Origin: Thalassolituus sp006212115 | GTDB taxonomy: Bacteria > Pseudomonadota > Gammaproteobacteria > Pseudomonadales > Oceanobacteraceae | Length of the DNA stretch: 64,000 nt | Strand: one strand, 5' to 3' | Assembly: GCF_040372045.1 (NCBI RefSeq) | Contig: NZ_BAABWH010000001.1 | Program-made: the position numbers and the translations under genes | In this document: piece by piece, positions 1-8,897 of the stretch | How the letters are laid out: each line of letters starts with the position of its first letter | Position numbering within the stretch: the stretch's first letter is position 1 | The notes under the pieces: generated by a model | What the model saw: only the letters and a program-made list of their open reading frames with translations | Told to the model about the DNA's origin: nothing | Database searches by the model: none

Positions 1-3000
1 CCGTCATCAACATTGACGGTCACACCGTAGGTATTATTCAAATCACTGTCGGCCGGAGCTTCAAAATTCTGTGCTGACAGACGCAGCGTCGTTGCAGGCA
101 GGCCTCCATTGAGACTGAAGGCATCAGAGTCCGTACCCAACAGACTCAGGGTGTAATTCAGTGTCACGGTTTCTGAGCACACCTGATCCACGCTTTCGGG
201 CACGCACGGTATTGGATTGGTGTAACTCAGTGGCGTCACTGACAGCGGCACTTCCGTGAGTGCATTCTCGTTGGCGCTTTGATGACTCAGAGGCGCGAAT
301 TCAAACCCTGCGTATTCAACGACATCCCGTACGCTGACGGTGATGGCCAAGGTCGCCGTGTTGCCGTCGCTGTCTGCGGCTTCGATAACCACATTCAGGG
401 CATAGGCCGGGCCAGCACTCTGCGCTGGCTCACTCGCGCCAGCCAGCACCTCGTAGTCCTGTGGTTTCAGGCGCAGGGTACCCGTGGCACTGTCGATGCG
501 GAACCGGGCGGCATCACTGCCGGTTAACCGGTACGTCAGGCTGCCAACATAACCACTGCTGGCCGTCGGCGTGCGTGGACTGTCGACGGTGACTTCGTCG
601 ATGCTGTAATCGCTGATGCCGCTCAAGCTGAAGCTGCTGCTTTCGGCCACGTTGTTAATACTGATAGCAATATTCGCCTGAGCCTGGTTACCGTCGCTGT
701 CTGCGGCACTCAATACCGCCAGGTATTGGTTGTCGCCGTTCAGATCCTGCGGGGTTTCGAAGTCGCGCGCACTCAGGGTCAGGCTGCCATTCTGGCTCAG
801 GGTAAAGAAGCTGGCGTCGTCGCCACTCAGGCTGTAGGTCAGTGCGCCAATCGGAGCATCGCCACTGAGTTCTACAGGAACGCTGATGACGCTGTTTTCG
901 TCGCCACTGATCGTTTGTGATGTCAGTGTGAAGTCTGCGACTTCGGTGACGTCTACAACAGTGACAGAAACCGTGACTGATTTTGAACCGCCAACGATGT
1001 CGGTTACCGTCACCAGTGCCTGATACACTTGATTCTGGTTAGCATCAGACGGTGCTTCAAAGTCCTGAATATTGAGCCGCACTATCGCCGGGCGTACGGT
1101 ATCGTCGATTGCAAATTGAGCCGCGTCCGCACCGGACAATGCGTATGTGTAAGCGAGTGGTACGCCTGCAACGGTATCTGGCGACACCCGAATTTCAGCG
1201 CCCGAATCGACAGTATTTTCATCGACGCTGTATGGTTCGATGGCCTCCACGTCGAAGCCATCGTATTCATCGACGTCGACCACGGATACACTGATCCTTG
1301 TGCTGGCGACATTGCCATCCGTATCTTCGGCAATCAGGGTCACTGGCAAAGCCACGGGCTCACCGCTGTCGCTGCCTGGCAGGGATTCATAGTCCTGTGG
1401 TTGCAGGCTGGCGACGCCGGTGCGACTGTCGAAGTCGTAGTAATCGCGGTTGTCGCCTTCGAGGCGATATACCAGTGCTTCCTGACCTCCGATAGGCTCA
1501 CCGCTGATCTGAGGCATAACGCCAGTATCGCTTTCGTTTTCATTCACGCTGCGTGGCGCGATGTCGGCGATGCTGAAGCTTGCGCTCTCGGTGACGTTGG
1601 TGACGTTGACGGTATGGCGATGGATGGTGCTGTTGCCGTCGGCGTCCGTCAGAGTCACCAGCACCAGATAGGCGTTATCGGCGTTGCTGTCGGCCGGTGC
1701 TTCGAAGTCGGCTCCAGTGCCGGTGCCTATAAATTCGATTGCGCCGCTGTCGCTGATGCGGAAGAAGCCTGCATCGTCGCCGCTCAGTGTTGTGCTCAGT
1801 TCACCGATAGGCTCTTCACCTTGAAGTTGGTAGGTGATGGTCGCCACGCTGTTTTCGGCCACGTCGGTGCTGCCCTCTGGAACGCTGAAGTCGGCGTTTT
1901 CGATCACGTCGGTGATGTTTACAGTCCACGATAAAGTCTGGCGATTGCCTTCGCCGTCCGTCAGTTCAGCGCCAATTTCAAACTGGCCATCCGCATTCGC
2001 ATCCATCGCGGATTCAAAATCTGCGAACCCATCAAAAGACACGTCAAGTTTATTCGACGCCGAGCGCGTGACGACGAAAGATGCGGCGTCTTCACCTGTC
2101 AGAGTCACCTCATAATTCAACTCTACGTCTTCCTGACAAATAGCCGTGGCCTGCGAACTGCCCGAAGGTGCGCAAGGGACTTCCTGAGTGTAAGCGGCGG
2201 GATTCGGCTGTAATGTCACACCGGAATCACTGCTGTTTTCCGCCAGTGAGTAGTTTGCCACCTGCTCAACATCAAAACCTGCGTATTCAACGCGATCCTG
2301 AATAAGGACGGCATAAGACGTCGAGGCAATATTGCCATCATCATCGGTTGCGACAACGACCACATTTAAAGCAATAGCCGAACCGTCTCCAACACTCTTA
2401 TCCAGCGCCAGTGCTTCATAATCTTGCGGCAACAGGGTTATCAAGCCGGTGGTAACGTCAATGTTAAAACGTGCACTGTCATCGCTGCCGGACTCGGCAT
2501 CAACCAGACTAAAGCCGAGATTCCCCACCGGCTGGCCGGATATACTGGCATAGATACCTGTGTCCAGAGTGACCTCATCGATGCTGCGTACCATCAGGGG
2601 ATTTATTGAAAACTCTGCACTTTCAGTTAAATCCAGAACCGTGACCGACACGGAAAGCGAGGTCATATTTTCATCGCCATCGCTCACAACCAGAATCACA
2701 TCGTATGTATTGTCCTGATCTGCATCGGCGGGGCGTTCAAAATCCTGCGCGGACAGTTTCAGTTGTACGCGATCATTGCTGCTATCAAGGTAGAAATAAC
2801 GCGCATCGCCACTCTGCGCATTGAAAATAGAGTAACGGAGCGCGCCATTCGGCGTATCACCTTCGTCTGGCATCTCTGGCAAGGTCAGTGACCAGATCCC
2901 GTTTTCATCTACGCTGGCAATGCGTGGCTCGAAACTGAAGGCGGCGGGCTCATTCGCATTTTCGACCAGTCCGCTGACGGCGATGACATCCGTAGAACTG

Positions 3001-4541
3001 CTGTTCTCAGCCCGAAGAAACGCCTCGTAGCGGTTGTCACCGTTTGCATCTTGTGGGTTCTCGAAGTCCGGCGCATTAAAGATCAATTTAAAGTCGGAGG
3101 TCAGTTCAAAGAATTCACGGTCGGCCCCCGTAAGCGATAATTGCAGGCCGTCGATCTCAGAAATGGGCACCTCACCAAACACCGAAATACTGCTGCCGTT
3201 GGATGCGGTACTTTCAATGGCAGACAGGGTATCAATCGGATTCAGAATAATTTCAACACGCGCCGGTGCCTGCTGGCCTGATCCCGGATCAAAACCTTCA
3301 AAGCGAACGGTATTTCGCCCGTCACTAATGTCACTGACCTGGAAACGGTAGGCGTAGCCCTCTGTGCTTTCCACGATATACACGCGCCCCGTTGCTACCT
3401 TCTGCTGAGGCTCAGTGGCCGTGTACCACATGGGGCCATAGGTCGGGTTATACCCGTCGACCTGCCAATCCAGACCTGCAAACCGGCTGTCTGAGAAGAA
3501 GTCTTCCATACCGCTGAATCCCCACACCTCTTCCAGCGTCTGATCGGGATTGCGGAAATTAGTGGATTGAGCGTTGTAATGGGGGTTATTAAAATTGAGG
3601 AAGATAACAGCGCCGAGTCCACTCTCGGACGCGCCACCATTCAATCGGGCAATGGGCTCACCCACGATTTGAGCTGACCCGGATTCCGTCGATGTATCAA
3701 TCTCAATTTCGGCGCTGAAAAAGAAATCCCAGCCTTCCATGGGCTCGTCGTCTGCAACGACTGACGTCATCGCCCGGGTTGGGTGATTAAAATAGAGTTC
3801 ATCAGAAAGGGGCTGCTCAAAGTAGGCGTCCATATCGAAATAAACGCCAAGAGTGCCGTCCTCAAGCTCGCGCATGACCAGACCGACAAATTCACGAGTA
3901 GAAAATACGTCCGTGCCCGCAACCTGCTCACGCAGGTACAGATCAATCTGACGACGATCGGCATACGCGGTTGCAATATTCATGTAGACAACGCGTTCAG
4001 CCTGATCGGTGCGCACCAACCAGCTATTACCCTGCTGAACCGTGCCATTAAGAATGGTCAGGGGATCAATGGCGGCGGTGTAAGCCTCGGTCTGATATGA
4101 AAGCAGACTGGTATCAATGTCGGCGCTGAAATCCACCGCCCGAGTCGCGGCGATACGTTGACCAGTAACATTGGCGGCATTTTCGTTAACACGAATATTA
4201 TTGCCATCAATGACCACATCCCAGTCACCATTAAGTAGCGCCTGGTCAGAAGATAGAGAAAGTTCAGACCCGGTATCTAAATCCAGATAGACAGGCTGCG
4301 TGGCGTCAACTTCCAGACTGACTTCTTCAGCGTCAGAAGCCAGCGGCAGTGGTCCATTCTCGACCGGAGCCTGATCATCGCCATCGGTGGGTTGCGACGG
4401 CGACGCAGGAATTGGGGCATTGGGTGCTACTTCGGGAGACTGGATATCACATCCTGTGATAACCAGCATGGTGAAGATGACCATATTGATGGGACTTAAC
4501 AGTTGTCGAATTAACCGAGCGGCGACTTTCACATGTGGCAT
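1..4541 (-). CDS. Giant lipoprotein: HmuY-like N-terminus plus cadherin-like repeats (3' end outside window)
   Basis: An open minus-strand frame runs from an ATG at 4541 to the window edge without a stop (about 1,513 codons seen, C-terminus missing). The N-terminus is a lipoprotein signal with lipobox LVITGC (Cys31). Residues about 70-430 resemble HmuY-family heme-binding lipoproteins: a 'YLDLDTGSE...DWDVVIDGNNIRVN' stretch, later WDFFFSAEIEI and a 'GRVYIVES.EGYAYRFQVSD' strand pattern. From about residue 440 come repeated cadherin-like domains with DENS/DEVT, DxDGN and AxDFE..xD.N.DN signatures. Seen: these motifs. Known: HmuY proteins bind heme at the cell surface. Inferred: a surface protein for heme or iron capture, or adhesion. 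It lies 76 bp after the acyltransferase of the siderophore operon, same strand. Several in-frame ATGs make the exact start uncertain. Confidence 0.8.
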   Translation of the reverse strand, partial: MPHVKVAARLIRQLLSPINMVIFTMLVITGCDIQSPEVAPNAPIPASPSQPTDGDDQAPVENGPLPLASDAEEVSLEVDATQPVYLDLDTGSELSLSSDQALLNGDWDVVIDGNNIRVNENAANVTGQRIAATRAVDFSADIDTSLLSYQTEAYTAAIDPLTILNGTVQQGNSWLVRTDQAERVVYMNIATAYADRRQIDLYLREQVAGTDVFSTREFVGLVMRELEDGTLGVYFDMDAYFEQPLSDELYFNHPTRAMTSVVADDEPMEGWDFFFSAEIEIDTSTESGSAQIVGEPIARLNGGASESGLGAVIFLNFNNPHYNAQSTNFRNPDQTLEEVWGFSGMEDFFSDSRFAGLDWQVDGYNPTYGPMWYTATEPQQKVATGRVYIVESTEGYAYRFQVSDISDGRNTVRFEGFDPGSGQQAPARVEIILNPIDTLSAIESTASNGSSISVFGEVPISEIDGLQLSLTGADREFFELTSDFKLIFNAPDFENPQDANGDNRYEAFLRAENSSSTDVIAVSGLVENANEPAAFSFEPRIASVDENGIWSLTLPEMPDEGDTPNGALRYSIFNAQSGDARYFYLDSSNDRVQLKLSAQDFERPADADQDNTYDVILVVSDGDENMTSLSVSVTVLDLTESAEFSINPLMVRSIDEVTLDTGIYASISGQPVGNLGFSLVDAESGSDDSARFNIDVTTGLITLLPQDYEALALDKSVGDGSAIALNVVVVATDDDGNIASTSYAVLIQDRVEYAGFDVEQVANYSLAENSSDSGVTLQPNPAAYTQEVPCAPSGSSQATAICQEDVELNYEVTLTGEDAASFVVTRSASNKLDVSFDGFADFESAMDANADGQFEIGAELTDGEGNRQTLSWTVNITDVIENADFSVPEGSTDVAENSVATITYQLQGEEPIGELSTTLSGDDAGFFRISDSGAIEFIGTGTGADFEAPADSNADNAYLVLVTLTDADGNSTIHRHTVNVTNVTESASFSIADIAPRSVNENESDTGVMPQISGEPIGGQEALVYRLEGDNRDYYDFDSRTGVASLQPQDYESLPGSDSGEPVALPVTLIAEDTDGNVASTRISVSVVDVDEYDGFDVEAIEPYSVDENTVDSGAEIRVSPDTVAGVPLAYTYALSGADAAQFAIDDTVRPAIVRLNIQDFEAPSDANQNQVYQALVTVTDIVGGSKSVTVSVTVVDVTEVADFTLTSQTISGDENSVISVPVELSGDAPIGALTYSLSGDDASFFTLSQNGSLTLSARDFETPQDLNGDNQYLAVLSAADSDGNQAQANIAISINNVAESSSFSLSGISDYSIDEVTVDSPRTPTASSGYVGSLTYRLTGSDAARFRIDSATGTLRLKPQDYEVLAGASEPAQSAGPAYALNVVIEAADSDGNTATLAITVSVRDVVEYAGFEFAPLSHQSANENALTEVPLSVTPLSYTNPIPCVPESVDQVCSETVTLNYTLSLLGTDSDAFSLNGGLPATTLRLSAQNFEAPADSDLNNTYGVTVNVDD

Positions 4542-4617
4542 AAACGTACGTCCATGTCTTTCATTAATATTTTATTCAGGCGACTACAGTGTCTACATCG
4601 AATGACCATACTGAACG

Positions 4618-5733
4618 TCAGGCGACCTTCTCTGAATCCTGTAGTTGCTCATCAGATTTATCTGCAGAAAACGAATCAATCAGTTTTTTCAGCAGATAGT
4701 CGAGGAGTAGCGTCGCCGCGATCATAAACGGGAATAGCATCATTAATTGGCCGCTGTTCAGCGTCTGATAGCCAATAATTCCCATTAACCAACACACCAG
4801 CGTCCACTGAATAATATAAATGGTGGTGACGCGCTGGCTCAGGTACACCATGCTGTTCATAAACCAGGCTTTGCTTTTTAGAGGCTTGAAAATCATCCAG
4901 GACACGCACCAGAATGCGAACAGGTTAATGCCGATCAGATAAATCGCACCACCGATACCGGTATGGAAGAAGTTACGGAAAAACAGATCCCAGTTATACA
5001 GAATCAAAGGCACACCAATCGCCATCAAGCCAACACCCAGCTTAAGTGACATGTCGTACACGGCCTGCTCGTCTTTATCACGCTCGAGGAAGACCATGCC
5101 CATGAACATGCCGACAAGGATATTGCTGATCCAAGGAAATACCGGGAAGTACACGTTCCATTGATCTCCCCAGAGCAAATCAGCAACATAGTCCAGCCCG
5201 GTAATGCCAGGACGATAACCGCGTATCAGCTCAGCGACCAATACAGACAATAAAGCAAGAGCGAGAATGACCCACTTATTTGAGATGTAATGACGCACAA
5301 AGGTAATAATCAGGAAGGCGATGCCGGCAAACTGAAGAATGTCACCGGTACGGAACAGGTACCATAGCTGCGAGCTGTCCAACGGCGAGCTCCAACCATA
5401 AGCTTCAATGAAGTTCTCCGGCATGGTGCCAAACACAGAAATCGGCACAATAAACTTCAGCGTGTTGAGTAGATACCCTGCCGCCAGAATCATCAATGCC
5501 CGTTTAATGCCATAACCGATGGAAGAGTGACGGGTAATCACAAAAGAAAAGCCCATACAAAGTAAGAAGGCCGCTGTCATTTGCCCAACGATATGAATCG
5601 CCGTACCGAGCGGCGCATTAAACTGAGTTTCAACTGAACCATACATCCACAAGGCATGAACGATTACCAACAACAAAGCCGCCGTTCCACGGGCGAAATC
5701 AATAATATGTACCCGGCCGTTCTGTTCACTCAT
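4618..5733 (-). CDS. DUF1624/HGSNAT-like multi-spanning membrane acyltransferase
   Basis: This 371-residue protein has about ten hydrophobic segments and an N-terminal 'IDFARGTAALLLVIVHALWM' signature, where the first helix carries Arg and His as in the DUF1624 / heparan-alpha-glucosaminide N-acetyltransferase and acyltransferase-3 families. Those families move acyl groups across or at the inner membrane. The C-terminus is charged and cytoplasmic. It starts after the ribosome site AGGAAA, 21 bp downstream of the siderophore reductase gene, so it is probably in the same operon. Its substrate cannot be read from sequence. Modification of a siderophore or of a surface glycan are both possible. 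Family assignment is fairly sure, the role is not. Confidence 0.7.
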   Translation of the reverse strand: MSEQNGRVHIIDFARGTAALLLVIVHALWMYGSVETQFNAPLGTAIHIVGQMTAAFLLCMGFSFVITRHSSIGYGIKRALMILAAGYLLNTLKFIVPISVFGTMPENFIEAYGWSSPLDSSQLWYLFRTGDILQFAGIAFLIITFVRHYISNKWVILALALLSVLVAELIRGYRPGITGLDYVADLLWGDQWNVYFPVFPWISNILVGMFMGMVFLERDKDEQAVYDMSLKLGVGLMAIGVPLILYNWDLFFRNFFHTGIGGAIYLIGINLFAFWCVSWMIFKPLKSKAWFMNSMVYLSQRVTTIYIIQWTLVCWLMGIIGYQTLNSGQLMMLFPFMIAATLLLDYLLKKLIDSFSADKSDEQLQDSEKVA

Positions 5734-5754
5734 GTGAGTTTCCTGTCTTAATAG

Positions 5755-6447
5755 TTATACGTTTCGCGGACAACCCGGACACAGGTCATTCGCCGATTTA
5801 AGGTAATGTAAGCAGCAGCTTTGTCGTTGATAATCCGGCTGCCAATGCCCCGGCAACACCGCCAATCCCAATGTCTCTTTAGTCGCCTGTACAAACGCGT
5901 TAGCAATCTTCAGTGACTGATCAGACGACACATCCAATGCAGCCAATCGCTCCAGTAACGCATCAAGCACAAGTTGCAGGGCAAAACGCCGGTTGATGCG
6001 CTTAAGCTCAGAGACCGACGCCAGCAACTGATCGCAACAACGTACCAGTGTCGTCATTTGTTTCTCGACGCCCCGTTGCAAGCGGTCAGCAGCCGTTTCA
6101 GCATTCTGCGCCGAACTCGCAGAACGACTACGGTCTTGCCGCCGAACGCCGCTGAAGCCAACCACAGTCCCCTCTGCCCAATGCAAACGGAACTCGGATA
6201 GATCAAGGTGGCTGCACTCAAAACGCTCGTCCAAACAGTCCTGACAACAAACACTGCATGCCACCAGATAAAGGGGTCGCCAGAACATCAGCGCCCACAA
6301 ACGGTGACGCGCGTACCGCCCCGGATTGTCCGCCCCCAAAGCCAGTAACGACTGATACAAGATGCTGGCCTCAGGCTGCACTAGCGAGCGCTCCTCCTCC
6401 GCTGAACATTCACTTTGCCAGGCAAGGCGGCAACGTTCGCAAGACAT
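5755..6447 (-). CDS. Siderophore ferric-iron reductase, FhuF-like (AHA_1954 family)
   Basis: The 230-residue protein ends in CCLHYLKSANDLCPGCP, the C-C-x10-C-x2-C arrangement that binds the 2Fe-2S cluster in FhuF-type reductases. These reductases release iron from imported ferric hydroxamates in the cytoplasm. Overall it fits the short 'siderophore ferric iron reductase, AHA_1954' family. It also has extra cysteines: MSCERC at the N-terminus and CSVCCQDC near residue 85, whose role I cannot assign. It follows the synthetase gene by 26 bp on the same strand, as expected for the iron-release step of the same siderophore system. Confidence 0.8.
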   Translation of the reverse strand: MSCERCRLAWQSECSAEEERSLVQPEASILYQSLLALGADNPGRYARHRLWALMFWRPLYLVACSVCCQDCLDERFECSHLDLSEFRLHWAEGTVVGFSGVRRQDRSRSASSAQNAETAADRLQRGVEKQMTTLVRCCDQLLASVSELKRINRRFALQLVLDALLERLAALDVSSDQSLKIANAFVQATKETLGLAVLPGHWQPDYQRQSCCLHYLKSANDLCPGCPRNV

Positions 6448-6473
6448 CCGTTATGCCCCGCCAGTCACCAGCC

Positions 6474-8897
6474 TTACCAATCGTCCGGTCTGAACTGAGC
6501 AACCGGATTAGGCAGGGTTCCAATTAATTGCAAACTGCTTCCCGGATCGGCGAGATCAACCATTTGCTTGTTATTTTTCAACTGCAAACGGTTCAGACAC
6601 GAGTTGGCAAACTCACCGACAAAGGGATCATGCTCGCGGATGCGTTGTTGAATGACATCGTCGTTCGCCGTCGCCCGGCGGTAATCAATAAAGACATCCG
6701 CCACAGCCTGCCAGAAGGCAGTTTCAGTGATATCACCGGTTTCAATTAATGCCGGCGCCAGATAACGCAGAATGCCGTCAAATACGTCGGTAAAGATGGA
6801 AAGTATTTCCATAGACTCGGGCAGAGGAATGGATATACGACGAACGGCCTCCGGGAGTGCATTGGTTCGTTCTTCACCAATATTTAACAAGCAGATCTCT
6901 TCACCCAAGTCTTTCATGATGGCGCGTACCGGCGTGTTATTTTCGATCACCAGAATCACGTTTTCACCGTGCGGCATGTACACCAGGTTGTGAGCGTAGA
7001 AACAGTGCACTACCGGCGCCATGTAAGCATTCAGGTAGCTGCGTAACCACGCATCAGCACCGATGCCTGAGGCCCTCATCAGTTCGGCAGCGAGAGAATT
7101 TCCATCGGGATCGCGATGCAGCAGTGCGGCCATCGTCATCACCCGCTCATTATCGGCAATTTGATTCAGGGGATTCTCACGCCAGAGACCCGCCAGCATT
7201 TTTCGGTACGGGTTGTCGTAGAACGCTTTTTGACTGAAATACGGCGAACGGTAACCGGTTCCTGCGAATTCACGCAGCAGACCCATGCCGTTGTTTTGCA
7301 AGTAAGCATCGTCTTCTACCAGCGAGCTCAGCCAATCATTAATGGCGGGCGTTACTTCCATATAATCGGCAGACAATCCCCGCATAAAGCCCATATTCAG
7401 AACCGAAAGCGCCGTCTTCACATAGCTGCGCGTCGGTACAGACTTATTGAAAAATGTACGAATGGATTGCTGCGCCTGAAAGTCATCCGGACTTTCGCCA
7501 AGAAGAATCAGATAACCACCAGCGATATCCGGCGCATAGGCCTGATAAAGCTTGTTGTGCCACTGCCATGGGTGGACCGGGACCAGAACAAAATCATCTG
7601 GGTTCTGACCTTTTTCCCTAACAATATTGCGCCAGTGCACCAAGGTACTCAGGTCGAACTCCTGCTCCAGCACCGCGGCTTCTGTCAATCCTTCTGAACA
7701 GGAAAATACCGATCGATCGCGACGCGCCGCCACCCACAGCAAGCGCACAGGCGCGCCTGTTTCAGGCGCGAACGAACGAAAATCAGCGGCACTGAAACCG
7801 ATACGACCATTGTTCGCAATAAATACCGGATGGCCTTCGGTCATTGATGCTTCTATGGTCTGAAAATCGGCTTGCGCTAATTCAACCGCAGGTACGTTCC
7901 GGTGCTGGTATTTCCAGGCAAGACCACACAGTGTTGCTGAAATTTCCTCGAGATACGTGGGCATATTCGCTGGCGGTACGCCAAGGTCTTCTGAAAACGC
8001 CAGTATCATCTGCATAACATCGACTGGCTCAGACTGGCCCGGTTGTTTAATCGTATCCGGGTCAACCTGCCAGTGATCCAATGCGTATTGCGTCGCGCAG
8101 AACTGATACGTCACATCACCGGTTTTATTGGTGACAGACCAATACTGATCCGCTTCGCCTGCTGTGCTGCTGTTGTCAGGGCCGGTCTTTTCAGGTGTGA
8201 CCAGAACCTCATGAATCATTTCACGAATGAGCTTTGCCGCGAGATGGCGGTTCGCTTTCTGCCACAGTTCAGCACTCAGATGCTCGGTCGCCAGTGCTGG
8301 ATTTTTTTGCAGGCGATCAAACCAGCAACGCTCGCGGGTCGCGTCTTCATGGGCGCAAGCTTGTTCAAACTGTTGCCGGGTACAGAACCCTAATAGCGCC
8401 TCTTTGTGCGGCAATGTGACTTGCGCGACATGACTGAACCCTGCACGCAGATTCAGTTGGTGAATTTTTGCGTTGCTGGCATCCGGCTCGACCACAATCC
8501 GCTCAATACGAGAATCGGTGAACAGATGCGTCATGACGGTACGGAACACCTGCCAACTGAAGCCGGAACGAGGCTGATCCGGCGGAGACAGCAATACATG
8601 CATGCCACGATCACCCGACTGTACATCGTAGTGCTGGCCGATCGCATCTTCAGCCGGGTCGTAATACTCGACCATAAATTCGGCCTGACCATCGATCAGA
8701 CCCATAAAAATTTCGTAGCCGGGAATGGCCAGAAGTTTACGGTACTCTTCATCGACCTGTGCGATCGACATCCCGTTATATCCCCAAAAACGAGCATACG
8801 GAAGCGACGCCCAGTCATACAGAGTTTCCAGGTGCTGATCCGCAGCAAACGGAACAAACTCAACATGTCCAAGTGCAGTATCAAACTTCGATTGCAT
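6474..8897 (-). CDS. BibC-like fusion: N-terminal GNAT acyltransferase + NIS siderophore synthetase (IucA/IucC)
   Basis: 807 residues. Residues about 1-185 form an IucB/RhbD-type GNAT acyltransferase domain (LYDWASLPYARFWGY, then ERIVVEPDASNAKIHQLNLRAGF). After a linker, residues about 250-770 are an IucA/IucC NRPS-independent siderophore synthetase: GHPVFIANNGRIGFS, VPVHPWQWHNK, SVPTRSYVKTALS and the FhuF-like C-terminal part with HGENVILVIENN. Known: in Aliivibrio salmonicida, BibC has this same fusion and makes bisucaberin from hydroxylated, succinylated cadaverine. Inferred: acylation and macrocyclisation or oligomerisation of N-hydroxy-diamine here. Its ATG overlaps the stop of the MFS gene by one base (TGATG). 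The product could be bisucaberin, putrebactin or a relative. Confidence 0.9.
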   Translation of the reverse strand: MQSKFDTALGHVEFVPFAADQHLETLYDWASLPYARFWGYNGMSIAQVDEEYRKLLAIPGYEIFMGLIDGQAEFMVEYYDPAEDAIGQHYDVQSGDRGMHVLLSPPDQPRSGFSWQVFRTVMTHLFTDSRIERIVVEPDASNAKIHQLNLRAGFSHVAQVTLPHKEALLGFCTRQQFEQACAHEDATRERCWFDRLQKNPALATEHLSAELWQKANRHLAAKLIREMIHEVLVTPEKTGPDNSSTAGEADQYWSVTNKTGDVTYQFCATQYALDHWQVDPDTIKQPGQSEPVDVMQMILAFSEDLGVPPANMPTYLEEISATLCGLAWKYQHRNVPAVELAQADFQTIEASMTEGHPVFIANNGRIGFSAADFRSFAPETGAPVRLLWVAARRDRSVFSCSEGLTEAAVLEQEFDLSTLVHWRNIVREKGQNPDDFVLVPVHPWQWHNKLYQAYAPDIAGGYLILLGESPDDFQAQQSIRTFFNKSVPTRSYVKTALSVLNMGFMRGLSADYMEVTPAINDWLSSLVEDDAYLQNNGMGLLREFAGTGYRSPYFSQKAFYDNPYRKMLAGLWRENPLNQIADNERVMTMAALLHRDPDGNSLAAELMRASGIGADAWLRSYLNAYMAPVVHCFYAHNLVYMPHGENVILVIENNTPVRAIMKDLGEEICLLNIGEERTNALPEAVRRISIPLPESMEILSIFTDVFDGILRYLAPALIETGDITETAFWQAVADVFIDYRRATANDDVIQQRIREHDPFVGEFANSCLNRLQLKNNKQMVDLADPGSSLQLIGTLPNPVAQFRPDDW

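Noticed and set aside
1029..1934. 301-residue plus-strand frame opposite the cadherin gene
   Set aside because: The minus-strand frame gives a continuous series of cadherin-like domains across the same bases. The plus frame has no domain and no ribosome site, so it is an antisense shadow.
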